This document shows, one piece after another, positions 1 to 8,707 of a DNA stretch of 64,000 nt (position 1 is its first letter; each line of letters opens with the position of its first letter). This stretch comes from UBA12481 sp012523435 (GTDB lineage Bacteria; Bacteroidota; Bacteroidia; Bacteroidales; UBA12481), in the NCBI GenBank assembly GCA_028686135.1, contig JAQUCP010000004.1, positions 1-64,000 of the forward strand. The letters run 5' to 3'. The notes below the pieces were generated by a model. That model saw nothing but the letters and a program-made list of their open reading frames with translations. It ran no database searches and was not told the origin of the DNA. A program made the position numbers and the translations under genes.

Positions 1-2264
1 AGGCCATTGCTGCCTTTCAGGAGGCTCTTAGATTGAAAAGGAAGTATGATCCGGCGGGGGTAACGATGGTTGCCAGCAACATGGCCAATTCGTACATTGA
101 ACTTAATCAATTAACTGAAGCTGAATTACTTACAAAAGAGGTATTAAGCTTTTATGGTAGTAATAAGCCGATGGATCGAATAGGATTACAGGCTTTGATC
201 AACAAGGCTGATCTAATCCTGAAGTTACATCGTGATACTAATTTGTTTTACAATGAGATAGAACGAATCACCAGGTTTATCCAGAACAGCTTTTCTCAAT
301 CTGGGGATCTTTTGACCACGATTACCCTGATGAAAGCGGAAGTTCTTCACCAGCAGGATCGTCATGAGCAGGGGATTGCCTTGGTGGATCTTTGTCTGGA
401 AGAGATTGAAAAAAGCAAAAGTCTTTCTTTCAGCAAATTCGAGGTTCCCATGAACTACAGGACCAACTATGACAAGGAGTTTATTGCCTTAATGAATATG
501 CGGTCTTATTTGCTGATGGGTTTAGGTGAGGAGCGGCGGGATCCGGGGATAGAGAAGCATGCGCTACAGAGTTTTGATTTCACGGCCAAACTAATTGATT
601 CGATCAATCTCTCGTTACAGGATCAGTCCAGCCGAATTGAGCTCAGCCGAACCCAGCGCACAACCTTCAATGGTCTTATCAGTTTGACGTACAGTCTTTT
701 CAAGTCGACAGGTGATTCCCTATATATTGACCGTTGTTTTTATTATATGGAACGCTCGAAAGGTTCAGGATTGATGAGCTCGATCCTGGAGTCAGATTTG
801 AAAGCATCGAGGATTCCGGAGAGCAAGCTCTTGGAAGAGCATAAAATACGGACCCGGGTTACTGATTTGACAGGGCAGATCATTGCTGAGAGGGCATCAA
901 CTCTTCCTGATGCGGAGATTATTTCTGCGCTAGAGGAGGAAAGATTCACTATCAACCTTAAGTTAGACAGTTTGTTACGGGAATTCAGGCATTTTTATCC
1001 CGACTACTATGCGATGAAATTTGAGAGCCCCATTTTAGATTTGAAAGATGCCATGAGGTTATTATCACCAGGGCAAGCTCTCCTGCAGTATTCCATCACG
1101 GGAGAGCAACTGATCATTCTTCTTTTTGATAATCTGGGAGTTGAAATACACAACGTTCGGTTGACCCATGATTTAGAATCTCAGATTCGCTTCTTAACCG
1201 ATTTTGTTACCGGACAGCGGTCCAGTTTTAGTCGTGGAAAGCAAGCGGAATTTATTCGAACGGGGCATGATTTATTTCGGAGCCTGGTCCCTAGAGGAAA
1301 TCGTTTTGCCTCCTGTCGACAGTTAACGATCATACCGGAGGGGATTCTTAGTCATATTCCATTTGAGGTTTTGTTGACTGAACGGGTTACTGAAGGGTTA
1401 CAGGATTATCGCAGCATGCCTTATCTGTTGAAATCGAAGACGATCACCTATGCAAATTCCGCCACATTATTGTTTTATCAGTCAGGGAAACCCAATCGCA
1501 ACCGGGGTCAGATTTTAGCCATAGCACCTGATTACGAGGTCGATCCATCCAAAACCTCCGACTTGATACGGAATCACACCGAACAGTTACCGGTTTTAAA
1601 TGGTGCTATTGAGGAGGTCAAGGCGATACGTCGTATCACCGGGGGGAAGGTTTTAGTTGGGCAGAGTGCCAGCGAGGAGCGGTTTAAGCAGTTATCGCCC
1701 AATTATGGAATTTTGCATCTAGCGATGCATACGATTACCGACCGATATAATCCGATGAATACCTGCCTGGTCTTCACGCCTGGTGAAAAGGGGAAAGAGG
1801 ATGGGTTACTCTATGCGCATGAGCTTTACAATTCCTCCTGGAAGGCTTCATTGGCTGTGCTTTCAGCCTGTGAAACCGGCTCGGGGCAGATGGTCACTGG
1901 GGAGGGTATTTTGAGTTTAGCGCGTGGTTTTATTTTTGCTGGTTGCCCGAATTTGATCATGACCATGTGGCCGGTTGACGACCTGTCGTCGCAAGAGGTC
2001 ATGGAGCATTTCTACCAGGCTATCTGGTCGGGGGAAGCGTTAGCTGATGCTTTGGGCCAAGCCAAGCTCCGGTACTTGGAGTCTGCTGATAAGTTACACG
2101 CCCATCCTCACTTTTGGGCTGGTTACCTTTTTCTGGGGAGCAACACGCCTTCTCCGGTTACCCCCCAGCCTGCCAGATTTTGGCTGGCCATTCCGGTCAT
2201 TGTTTCCTTCCTTGCTCTTCTTGTCCTTTTTCTCTTTTTATTCAGATTTATCCGAAAGCCTTGA
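1..2264 (+). CDS. TPR-CHAT domain protein, caspase-like, C-terminal membrane anchor (5' partial)
   Basis: The reading frame is already open at the window edge and the first visible residues (AIAAFQEALRLKRKYDP) form a TPR helix pair, so the true start lies upstream. The N-terminal half is helical TPR-like. The C-terminal half is a CHAT domain, a caspase/separase-fold cysteine peptidase domain: a histidine in LHLAMH (codon 1728-1730) and a cysteine in LSACETG (codon 1869-1871) form the expected dyad, followed by the conserved GEGILSLARGF and MTMWPVDD segments. After the CHAT domain a hydrophobic stretch of about 25 residues and a basic tail (FRFIRKP) suggest a single membrane anchor. The gene converges on an anti-sigma/ECF sigma pair 29 bp away. 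Proteolytic activity and substrate are inferred from the fold only. Confidence 0.9.
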   Translation, partial: AIAAFQEALRLKRKYDPAGVTMVASNMANSYIELNQLTEAELLTKEVLSFYGSNKPMDRIGLQALINKADLILKLHRDTNLFYNEIERITRFIQNSFSQSGDLLTTITLMKAEVLHQQDRHEQGIALVDLCLEEIEKSKSLSFSKFEVPMNYRTNYDKEFIALMNMRSYLLMGLGEERRDPGIEKHALQSFDFTAKLIDSINLSLQDQSSRIELSRTQRTTFNGLISLTYSLFKSTGDSLYIDRCFYYMERSKGSGLMSSILESDLKASRIPESKLLEEHKIRTRVTDLTGQIIAERASTLPDAEIISALEEERFTINLKLDSLLREFRHFYPDYYAMKFESPILDLKDAMRLLSPGQALLQYSITGEQLIILLFDNLGVEIHNVRLTHDLESQIRFLTDFVTGQRSSFSRGKQAEFIRTGHDLFRSLVPRGNRFASCRQLTIIPEGILSHIPFEVLLTERVTEGLQDYRSMPYLLKSKTITYANSATLLFYQSGKPNRNRGQILAIAPDYEVDPSKTSDLIRNHTEQLPVLNGAIEEVKAIRRITGGKVLVGQSASEERFKQLSPNYGILHLAMHTITDRYNPMNTCLVFTPGEKGKEDGLLYAHELYNSSWKASLAVLSACETGSGQMVTGEGILSLARGFIFAGCPNLIMTMWPVDDLSSQEVMEHFYQAIWSGEALADALGQAKLRYLESADKLHAHPHFWAGYLFLGSNTPSPVTPQPARFWLAIPVIVSFLALLVLFLFLFRFIRKP

Positions 2265-2293
2265 TCCTGAGCTGCTTGTTAACGGTCAGCTAC

Positions 2294-3331
2294 TTACTTC
2301 AATCTTTTCTCGATTTTAGGCAATAGGGCTTCGGCTTGTTCCGAATAAAAATGGTTTGAATCGGACTTCATCTCTTGCAATAATCCAATGGCTTCTCCGT
2401 ATCTACGCTGGGTGATTAAGGCCCCAGCCAGGTACCATTCCATCTGATCAGAGATAATTGCCTCACGGCTGATTCGTGTCAGGTACTGTTCTGCGAGTTT
2501 TGGATCTCCGGCGAGATAGGCTGACATTCCAGCGTAGAGCAGAACGAAATCATCGCTAACTCCAGCTTTCATGCTTAGTTCCATCATCTCCAAAGATCCG
2601 TTGTAATCACCTTCATTAAATTTATTGACTCCTGATCTAAAAATCACCTGATCGGCCTCAACGGGCCCACGATATTGGGTTAAGCCTGTGTATGGTTCAA
2701 AAAATGGTTTGTCGGGTGGCTGTCCAACACCATATTGAGATGTTAGGAAAGCGATAGATGCAGAAGATATGATTAAGAAAGCAATTGCTGCAGCAGCCAC
2801 GGCTTTGATGGATTGCCACCTCCGTCTTAAGGAATAGGGTTTGGTTTGGGCGTTCACCCTGTTCGCAATTCCACTGAGGGTCTCTCTTAACTCAGCAACA
2901 TCCTCTTCCATAATAGCTTGGTCGACCTCACGGCTCAAGCGCCCTAGGTTGTCGCCGGAGTATTCCGGAATCAGCGAGGAGGTTCCATCATCGACAAATG
3001 AGGAGCGAATTGTATCCAACTGTCTGACAAGAGTTTCGCTATTCATTTCGTTAATCGAATTATCAGCTGACCCAGATTGATCCGGATAAAGAAATAATGG
3101 CGCTTCGGTTATCAGATCCCGGTTATCCATACGGATTTTCACCAATCTATCCCGAAACCGGCGCATCTCCTCATCCATGAGCGACTGGTCGACTTCTTTA
3201 TGAAGTTGAAACAGAGCTGCAAATTCGGGATCATTCTCTAGGCGAGCTTCAAATTTCCGCTTTTGGGACAAGGTCATCTCCTCCCCCAAATACTGATCAA
3301 AAAGTTCGCTTAATTCAAAATCACCATTCAT
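2294..3331 (-). CDS. membrane-anchored anti-sigma-like protein with TPR-like C-terminal domain
   Basis: This 345-residue protein has a cytoplasmic N-terminal region, one transmembrane helix at about residues 176-196 and an extracytoplasmic helical C-terminus with TPR-like repeats (GDYNGSLEMMELSMKAG, GDPKLAEQYLTRI). The N-terminus opens with a LSELFDQYLGEEMT segment like the zinc-free anti-sigma domains found beside Bacteroidota ECF factors. The cytoplasmic part carries a duplicated motif, EVDQSLMDEEM at about 47-57 and EVDQAIMEEDV at about 136-146, each followed by an LR/FR-rich helix. Its start overlaps the end of the ECF sigma gene by 11 nt, indicating translational coupling. Role as anti-sigma factor is inferred from topology and context; no database family was checked. 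Confidence 0.75.
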   Translation of the reverse strand: MNGDFELSELFDQYLGEEMTLSQKRKFEARLENDPEFAALFQLHKEVDQSLMDEEMRRFRDRLVKIRMDNRDLITEAPLFLYPDQSGSADNSINEMNSETLVRQLDTIRSSFVDDGTSSLIPEYSGDNLGRLSREVDQAIMEEDVAELRETLSGIANRVNAQTKPYSLRRRWQSIKAVAAAAIAFLIISSASIAFLTSQYGVGQPPDKPFFEPYTGLTQYRGPVEADQVIFRSGVNKFNEGDYNGSLEMMELSMKAGVSDDFVLLYAGMSAYLAGDPKLAEQYLTRISREAIISDQMEWYLAGALITQRRYGEAIGLLQEMKSDSNHFYSEQAEALLPKIEKRLK

Positions 3332-3932
3332 CTTTTAGATATTTAAAATTTAGATCGTTCTGTATTCTCTTAATCAACATATCCTTACACTCGTACTTTT
3401 TCTTTTTCAGAAAGTGCTCACTTCTCACATTCATGATTCGAGCCATCTCTTTCAGCGGAACTTTCCTGAGCACTAACTTCAGAATCTCCTGGCACTCTGG
3501 CTTCAGAGTCTTAAAGTGCTTTTGGTATAGACGGTATCGCTCCTGCTCCTTATACTCCTGTTCAATCTGGTCGTCAATCTTGATGTAAACTTCATTCTCA
3601 GTCAACGTTGTCAGTTTTATCTGACGGTTGTCCAGTTGTTGCAACCAGAGCAGCCTGCAAACTGAATACAGGTAGGACTTGAACGCACAAGTCAACTCCA
3701 GATCATCCCTTTTGATCTTTTTATATATCAAGATCATAGCCTCCTGGAACACATCCTGCGCATCTTCGTCCGATCCGCTGTTTCTAATGACAAAGAACCT
3801 AATAGACGGAAAATACATCCGATAAACATACTCTAACACAGCACCATCACTCGAACGCAATCCTTCGATTATCGCCTCGACGGTGTAGTGCACTAATTGT
3901 TTATCAGGATTTTTATGAAAAGGGAACCCCAA
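3321..3932 (-). CDS. ECF-type RNA polymerase sigma factor
   Basis: About 200 residues, the usual ECF length. Region 2 is seen in SDEDAQDVFQEAMILIYKKI-like sequence at about residues 54-74 and region 4 in the LKPECQEILKL...PLKEMARIMNV helix-turn-helix near residues 142-170. The longest frame starts at a TTG (3932); a GTG at 3893, just before the conserved VEAIIEGLRSSD segment, is an equally good start. It overlaps the downstream anti-sigma-like gene by 11 nt, so the two are an operon. A TAAATTTG element (3992-3999, minus) lies upstream. It would redirect RNA polymerase to a small regulon, possibly including the facing CHAT gene, but no target promoter can be proved from this window. Confidence 0.9.
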   Translation of the reverse strand: MGFPFHKNPDKQLVHYTVEAIIEGLRSSDGAVLEYVYRMYFPSIRFFVIRNSGSDEDAQDVFQEAMILIYKKIKRDDLELTCAFKSYLYSVCRLLWLQQLDNRQIKLTTLTENEVYIKIDDQIEQEYKEQERYRLYQKHFKTLKPECQEILKLVLRKVPLKEMARIMNVRSEHFLKKKKYECKDMLIKRIQNDLNFKYLKDEW

Positions 3933-3991
3933 TTTTTAGTTTTTTTTTCAACAAAATTTAAAAAAGGCTAGTTGATTCGTGATTGAAGGTT

Positions 3992-3999
3992 CAAATTTA
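3992..3999 (-). promoter_or_regulatory. possible -7 element of the ECF sigma operon
   Basis: Reads TAAATTTG on the minus strand, matching the Bacteroidota TAnnTTTG consensus. It sits about 60 nt before the TTG start of the sigma gene. No clear TTTG is seen at the expected -33 distance, so this is a weak call. Confidence 0.35.
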
Positions 4000-4071
4000 G
4001 GTTAAAAACCAGGCACATACTTCAGTGGAAGAGCCTTGATAGGTGAAATAATACAACTATTTGACAAACGG

Positions 4072-4079
4072 AAAAAAAA
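4072..4079 (-). terminator. rnpB transcription stop (U-tract)
   Basis: Eight consecutive T on the minus strand directly follow the 3' strand of the RNase P P1 helix, which together act like an intrinsic terminator hairpin plus U-tract. Confidence 0.6.
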
Positions 4080-4430
4080 GCAGCAGGCCTGTAAGCCGGA
4101 TTCTGTTTCCCAGGTTGGGATTCTACCATTTATCCAGGCCCAGGATCACTCCGGGGCTCTAACGACCTACCCCCCGACTCGGACGAGCAGTCCTCAATCG
4201 CCGGTATGCATGGTCTTTCAACCCATCAGGCGTACAGCTCCGACCGTCACCGGCCTGACTGGTGGGCTCTTACCCCACCTTTTCACCCTTATCCCAACGA
4301 ATCGGGACGGTTATTTTCTGTTACGCTACTGTGCCTCACGACACCTTCCCGTTAGGAAGGATGGTGCTCTGCGTTGCCCGGACTTTCCTCTCCTCCGTTT
4401 TCACGAAGCAGCGGTAGAACAGCCTGCTGC
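4080..4430 (-). ncRNA. rnpB: RNase P RNA, M1 RNA class
   Basis: The minus strand carries the hallmark conserved segments of bacterial RNase P RNA: GAGGAAAGTCCGGGCAAC near the 5' end, the CGCAGAGCACC segment after it, and ACAGAATCCGGCTTAC near the 3' end. The termini pair as the P1 helix: GCAGCAGGC at the 5' end (about 4422-4430) with GCCTGCTGC at the 3' end (4080-4088). A run of eight T residues on the minus strand follows at once. Length of about 350 nt is normal. It is the ribozyme component that matures tRNA 5' ends. It lies between the ECF sigma gene and the DUF2027-Smr gene, on the same strand as both. A long plus-strand reading frame across it is a chance shadow. Confidence 0.96.
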
Positions 4431-4435
4431 AAGTG

Positions 4436-4443
4436 CAAAAGTA
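4436..4443 (-). promoter_or_regulatory. rnpB promoter, -7 element
   Basis: Reads TACTTTTG on the minus strand (TAnnTTTG). Only five bases separate it from the first base of the P1 helix of RNase P RNA, which is exactly where transcription should start. It overlaps the region just past the stop codon of the DUF2027-Smr gene. No good -33 TTTG is visible. Confidence 0.65.
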
Positions 4444-4451
4444 GTGAATTA

Positions 4452-5516
4452 TTACTTCTTATTCTGCCGGATTAATACCCGCGTAGCTCCAAACCCATAT
4501 TCCCGAAATGAAGCATCCTGATAGTGACAGAAGGTGTAATCTTCCTCCACAACCTTCCGTAACTCCGACTTGAGCGTTCCATTTCCCACTCCATGGATAA
4601 ATATGATCTCACTCTCATTATCAATAATAGCAGCATCGAGCTCCTCCCTGAACTTAGCCATCTGGATGGATAAAATTTGACTATTCGATAAGCCTACCAC
4701 ACTATCCATTAGTTTGTTAATGTGTAAATCAATCTCAATCGGAAGTCGGTTGGATGTTTCCTGCTTAACCCGTGGCTTTTGTTTAGACTCTTTATCAATC
4801 AAGACCTTAGCGATGTCTTGCTGAGTCAACTGTTCAATCTTTTCAGCCAATTCTGCGCGATCATCAGACGAATCATCAAGGCGAAAGAGTTGTGCCGGTT
4901 CATCCAGCAGATCATTGGTTCGATACGATCCTGGGGATGCGAATTTTTTCGCCTGAAAAAGCAAATGGAAGTCCACAGGTTTCATTGGGTTACCATTCTT
5001 TTCGGGTATTAAAATCCCCTGAATGGTAAATCCTTTGATCTCGGATAAACGTTCAAGAGGATAGGTATCCAGCATCAGAAGCAAACCTGATTCCACAACA
5101 TCTTCGACGACTACTTTCGCTTCATTTTCATATCGCTCAAAAACTACGGCACGAAATGAGGCCCCTAGGTCATTAAGTAACTGCAGCTGGATTCCACTGA
5201 ATTCTCCGGCTGAATCCACCATTTGAGTCACCGCCAGAAAAACGCCTGTACCTTTAGTGTTCTGTACCATGGCAGGTTCGGCGTCCACCGGAATGGATGT
5301 CATGGAAGGTTTATCGGGGACTTGGATATTGACGAATCCTGATCTTTCGGGCTTTTCTTCGGGTATGTAAACCAATCGACTCGCCGGCACCGGCATATCC
5401 CAACCATCAGTTGTTCGGATCTCAACCATGCCACTTTTAAGGACCCTGACAACCCTGCCCTCGCCTACATCATCAATAAATCGAACGAGATCACCGGGGT
5501 TTAGTGTATAAGCCAT
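4452..5516 (-). CDS. DUF2027 / Smr domain protein
   Basis: A 354-residue protein. The N-terminus (LNPGDLVRFIDDVGEGRVVR) is an SH3-like fold typical of DUF2027, a Bacteroidota-restricted family; the middle is a beta-rich DUF2027 core. The C-terminal 90 residues are an Smr domain with the DLH motif (EIDLHINKL) and the HGxGxG-like loop IIFIHGVGNGTLK, as in MutS2 and SmrA nucleases. The ATG at 5516 is preferred over a TTG six codons upstream, because a TAACTTTG promoter element (5532-5539) overlaps that TTG. Smr domains bind or cut branched DNA or stalled-ribosome mRNA; which applies here is unknown. It is divergent from queA. Confidence 0.88.
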   Translation of the reverse strand: MAYTLNPGDLVRFIDDVGEGRVVRVLKSGMVEIRTTDGWDMPVPASRLVYIPEEKPERSGFVNIQVPDKPSMTSIPVDAEPAMVQNTKGTGVFLAVTQMVDSAGEFSGIQLQLLNDLGASFRAVVFERYENEAKVVVEDVVESGLLLMLDTYPLERLSEIKGFTIQGILIPEKNGNPMKPVDFHLLFQAKKFASPGSYRTNDLLDEPAQLFRLDDSSDDRAELAEKIEQLTQQDIAKVLIDKESKQKPRVKQETSNRLPIEIDLHINKLMDSVVGLSNSQILSIQMAKFREELDAAIIDNESEIIFIHGVGNGTLKSELRKVVEEDYTFCHYQDASFREYGFGATRVLIRQNKK

Positions 5517-5531
5517 GACAGATAATTTGGA

Positions 5532-5539
5532 CAAAGTTA
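5532..5539 (-). promoter_or_regulatory. promoter -7 element of the DUF2027-Smr gene
   Basis: TAACTTTG on the minus strand, a perfect TAnnTTTG match, ends 15 nt before the ATG at 5516. Transcription would start within about 10 nt of the start codon, giving a very short leader. Confidence 0.55.
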
Positions 5540-5568
5540 CCTAATTTCGCTGCCGATCGAAAAAACGT

Positions 5569-6795
5569 TTGATACTACCCAGCATCCATATCGACCAATA
5601 TTTTTATGACCTTCCAGAGGAAAGAATTGCCAAATTTCCACTGGCAAATCGTGACGAGAGTCAGTTATTGCTTTACAATAAGCATGGCATTTCTCACACA
5701 CGATTTTCCGAAATCGATCAGTGCATCCCCCCCTCCTCATTGATGGTCTGGAATGATACCCGGGTTATCCAGGCAAGGCTATCCTTTCATAAAGCCAGCG
5801 GGGCACAGATTGAAGTTTTTCTTCTTGAACCAGCTGCTCCTGCCGATTACTCCTTGATTTTCAATACACAAGGATCATGCTCTTGGTATTGCCTGGTGGG
5901 GAATAAGAAACGTTGGCGCGACCAGTCGATTCTTACCACCAGCCAGACTATCAAGGGCAAGACCATTGAATTCCATGCTGAGCTGGAACAAGACAACGGG
6001 AAAGAGAGCCGAATTAAATTGAGCTGGAACCCAACTAATCTATCGTTTCATGAAATTATGGACCTTTTTGGTCATACACCCCTCCCCCCTTACCTAAAAC
6101 GTGAAGCTCTCCCGGATGACAAGGACAGATACCAAACAGTTTATGCCTTAGCTGAGGGGTCGGTAGCAGCACCTACTGCAGGTTTGCATTTTACCCCAAC
6201 AGTAATCGATAAATTAACCCACAAAGGAATTCAGATTGAATCAGTAACCCTGCACGTGGGAGCCGGTACGTTTGTTCCGGTTAAGGAGTCTGATGTTCGG
6301 AACCACAACATGCACCAGGAGGTGGTAAGTATTAATAAAACCCTGATTATTAAACTATTTGAGCAATTCAAAGATCCTCTCATTGCGGTTGGAACCACCA
6401 CCCTGCGTTCGCTAGAGAGTCTTTTCTGGATGGGTTGTGCACTTCTGAATCGACCGGATATGTCGGAAGACGAACTTCACGTTGAACAGTGGGCCCCCTA
6501 CCAAGGTACCGCCATCCCAAGCAGGGAGGATGCTCTTAACGCAATACTCAAGTACCTGAGCGACAGGAGACTCACAAGCATCCGTTTTACCACTCGGCTG
6601 ATCATTGTACCAGGATACCGGTTTCGCATGGTCAAGAGTCTGATTACCAACTTCCATCAACCTGGGAGCACGCTACTTCTTTTAGTGGCAGCCTTTTCCG
6701 GAAACCATTGGAAGGAAATTTATGATTATGCCATGCTGCATGGCTTTCGTTTCCTGAGCTACGGAGACAGTTCATTACTTGAATTATCAGAGTGA
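5569..6795 (+). CDS. queA: tRNA preQ1(34) S-adenosylmethionine ribosyltransferase-isomerase
   Basis: A 408-residue QueA. It transfers and isomerises the ribosyl part of S-adenosylmethionine onto preQ1 in tRNA to give epoxyqueuosine. Family signatures are the N-terminal FYDLPEERIAKFP segment, MVWNDTRVIQARL, the strongly conserved AAPTAGLHFT (about residues 204-213), the LHVGAGTFVPV stretch and the C-terminal TNFHQPGSTLLLLVAAF. The start is a TTG because no in-frame ATG lies before the conserved N-terminus. Its stop codon overlaps the GTG start of the next gene, so the two are co-translated. The middle insert around residues 105-150 is a little longer than in E. coli. Function is confident from motifs alone. 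Confidence 0.96.
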   Translation: MILPSIHIDQYFYDLPEERIAKFPLANRDESQLLLYNKHGISHTRFSEIDQCIPPSSLMVWNDTRVIQARLSFHKASGAQIEVFLLEPAAPADYSLIFNTQGSCSWYCLVGNKKRWRDQSILTTSQTIKGKTIEFHAELEQDNGKESRIKLSWNPTNLSFHEIMDLFGHTPLPPYLKREALPDDKDRYQTVYALAEGSVAAPTAGLHFTPTVIDKLTHKGIQIESVTLHVGAGTFVPVKESDVRNHNMHQEVVSINKTLIIKLFEQFKDPLIAVGTTTLRSLESLFWMGCALLNRPDMSEDELHVEQWAPYQGTAIPSREDALNAILKYLSDRRLTSIRFTTRLIIVPGYRFRMVKSLITNFHQPGSTLLLLVAAFSGNHWKEIYDYAMLHGFRFLSYGDSSLLELSE

Positions 6796-8687
6796 ATAGC
6801 AGTAATTATTATCCCGCCACCTACGATCTCAAACGGTGGCTGCCCGGCACCAGAAAGGAGGTAGCCTTGTTAGGGTGGGATCAGCCCGACATCATTCTCT
6901 TTTCGGGAGATGCGTATGTAGATCACCCCTCCTTTGGTGCTTCCGTGATCGGGCGGGTACTTGAAGATGCCGGATATAAAGTTGCCCTGGTTGCTCAACC
7001 CAATTGGCAAGATGATTTACGAGATTTTACCAAGCTGGGGGTTCCCCGGCTCTTTTTTGGGATCACTGCCGGGAACATGGATTCAATGGTTAACCACTAT
7101 ACGGCTAACCGGCGACTTCGTTCCAATGATGCCTACTCCATCGGCGGGAAAAGCGGGTTTCGACCGGATCGTGCAGCTACGGTATATGCCAGCATCCTGC
7201 GGAGGCTGTTTCCCGAGCAACTCATCATCGCCGGAGGAATTGAAGCCTCACTCAGAAGATTAGCCCACTACGATTATTGGGATGACAAGATCATGCCCAG
7301 CTTGCTGGAATCAACCAACTTGGATTACCTTTTTTATGGCAATGCAGAACGTTCCATCGTTGAGTTTGCCAAAAAAATAGATGAACAGGTGTCGGTTGAC
7401 GAGATACGGAGGATGCCTCAGATTGCCTATCGGATTAGCCCAAAGGACTCATTGCCAATGTTTCCGGATAGAAAAACTATCAACCTATATTCCTATGAAG
7501 AGGTCGTCCGTGATGGGTCCAAACACGCACAAAACTTCAGGCGCATTGAGGAAGAGTCCAATGTTCTGCTCGCAGATCGACTGATTCAGCAACATGGCGA
7601 CTCTCTTGTCGTGGTTAACCCCCCTGACCTGCCAGCTTCAACAGAAGAACTCGACCATTGGCATAATCTTCCCTATACTCGTCTTCCTCACCCACGATAT
7701 TGGAAAAAGCCTTTGATCCCCGCTTTTGAAATGATCCGCTTTTCGGTGAATATTCATAGAGGATGCTTTGGTGGATGTGCTTTTTGCACCATTTCTGCCC
7801 ATCAGGGCAAACACATCAGTAGTCGAAGTGAGGAATCTATCCTAAAAGAGGTATCTCAAACCATCCAAATGCCAGGTTTCAAAGGATATCTGTCAGATTT
7901 GGGTGGTCCATCAGCCAACATGTACCGAATGGAACCTTACGATCGGAAGAAGTGTCTCAAGTGCCGACGGCCATCCTGTGTCTATCCCACCTTGTGCCGG
8001 AACATTAATGTAAGTCACCAACCCCTGTTGAACCTATACAGAAAAGTCAGAGAAATCCCCGGTATCAAAAAAGCTTTTATCGGATCGGGAATTCGATATG
8101 ATCTTTTTCAGAATGAAAGAGCTAGGAATGATCGCTCCTTGCGGGAATATCCGGAGGAGCTGATCCGATATCATGTCTCAGGCCGACTCAAAGTGGCTCC
8201 TGAACACACTGAAGATCATGTACTTACTAACATGCGAAAACCAACCTTTGATCAATACATTCAGTTTAGCCGAAATTTCAAAGCAGTCAATAAAAGGTAT
8301 GGAATGAACCAGGAGTTGATTCCCTATTTCATTTCGAGTCATCCGGGCTGTCAGTTGGCCGATATGGCAGAACTTGCGATCAAAACCAGGGAATCGGAGC
8401 TTCAGTTGGAGCAAGTTCAGGATTTTACACCGACTCCCATGACCCTAGCCACCACAATGTATTGCACCGGTTTGGATCCATACACCCTCAAGCCAGTTAA
8501 TGTCGCCAGAAGCAGAGAAGAAAAACTGGATCAGAGGCGATTATTCTTCTGGAACAAACCGGAAGAGAAACAGCAGATCATGATCGTCCTTAAAAAATCG
8601 GGGCGCACCGATCTGATTCCAAGACTTTTCCCTGGCAAACAGTTAAAACATGTTAAAACGAAGAATAAAAAACGAAGCAATCGATAA
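6792..8687 (+). CDS. YgiQ family radical SAM protein
   Basis: A 631-residue protein starting at a GTG that overlaps the queA stop. The N-terminus has the YgiQ hallmark GDAYVDHPSFGASVIGR in a B12-binding-like fold. The radical SAM cluster motif HRGCFGGCAFC has its cysteines at residues 325, 329 and 332. A second cysteine-rich segment (KKCLKCRRPSCVYPTLC, about 391-407) may hold an extra metal site. The C-terminus (QVQDFTPTPMTLATTMYCTG) matches the DUF3362 region and ends in a lysine-rich tail. The biochemical role of YgiQ is not settled; coupling with queA hints at RNA modification, but that is inference. Confidence 0.93.
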   Translation: MNSSNYYPATYDLKRWLPGTRKEVALLGWDQPDIILFSGDAYVDHPSFGASVIGRVLEDAGYKVALVAQPNWQDDLRDFTKLGVPRLFFGITAGNMDSMVNHYTANRRLRSNDAYSIGGKSGFRPDRAATVYASILRRLFPEQLIIAGGIEASLRRLAHYDYWDDKIMPSLLESTNLDYLFYGNAERSIVEFAKKIDEQVSVDEIRRMPQIAYRISPKDSLPMFPDRKTINLYSYEEVVRDGSKHAQNFRRIEEESNVLLADRLIQQHGDSLVVVNPPDLPASTEELDHWHNLPYTRLPHPRYWKKPLIPAFEMIRFSVNIHRGCFGGCAFCTISAHQGKHISSRSEESILKEVSQTIQMPGFKGYLSDLGGPSANMYRMEPYDRKKCLKCRRPSCVYPTLCRNINVSHQPLLNLYRKVREIPGIKKAFIGSGIRYDLFQNERARNDRSLREYPEELIRYHVSGRLKVAPEHTEDHVLTNMRKPTFDQYIQFSRNFKAVNKRYGMNQELIPYFISSHPGCQLADMAELAIKTRESELQLEQVQDFTPTPMTLATTMYCTGLDPYTLKPVNVARSREEKLDQRRLFFWNKPEEKQQIMIVLKKSGRTDLIPRLFPGKQLKHVKTKNKKRSNR

Positions 8688-8707
8688 ATTCGCAAAAACG
8701 AAACTCC

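Noticed and set aside
4036..4521. 161-residue plus-strand reading frame
   Set aside because: It lies across the RNase P RNA gene on the opposite strand; its translation mirrors conserved RNA segments, a classic false protein call.
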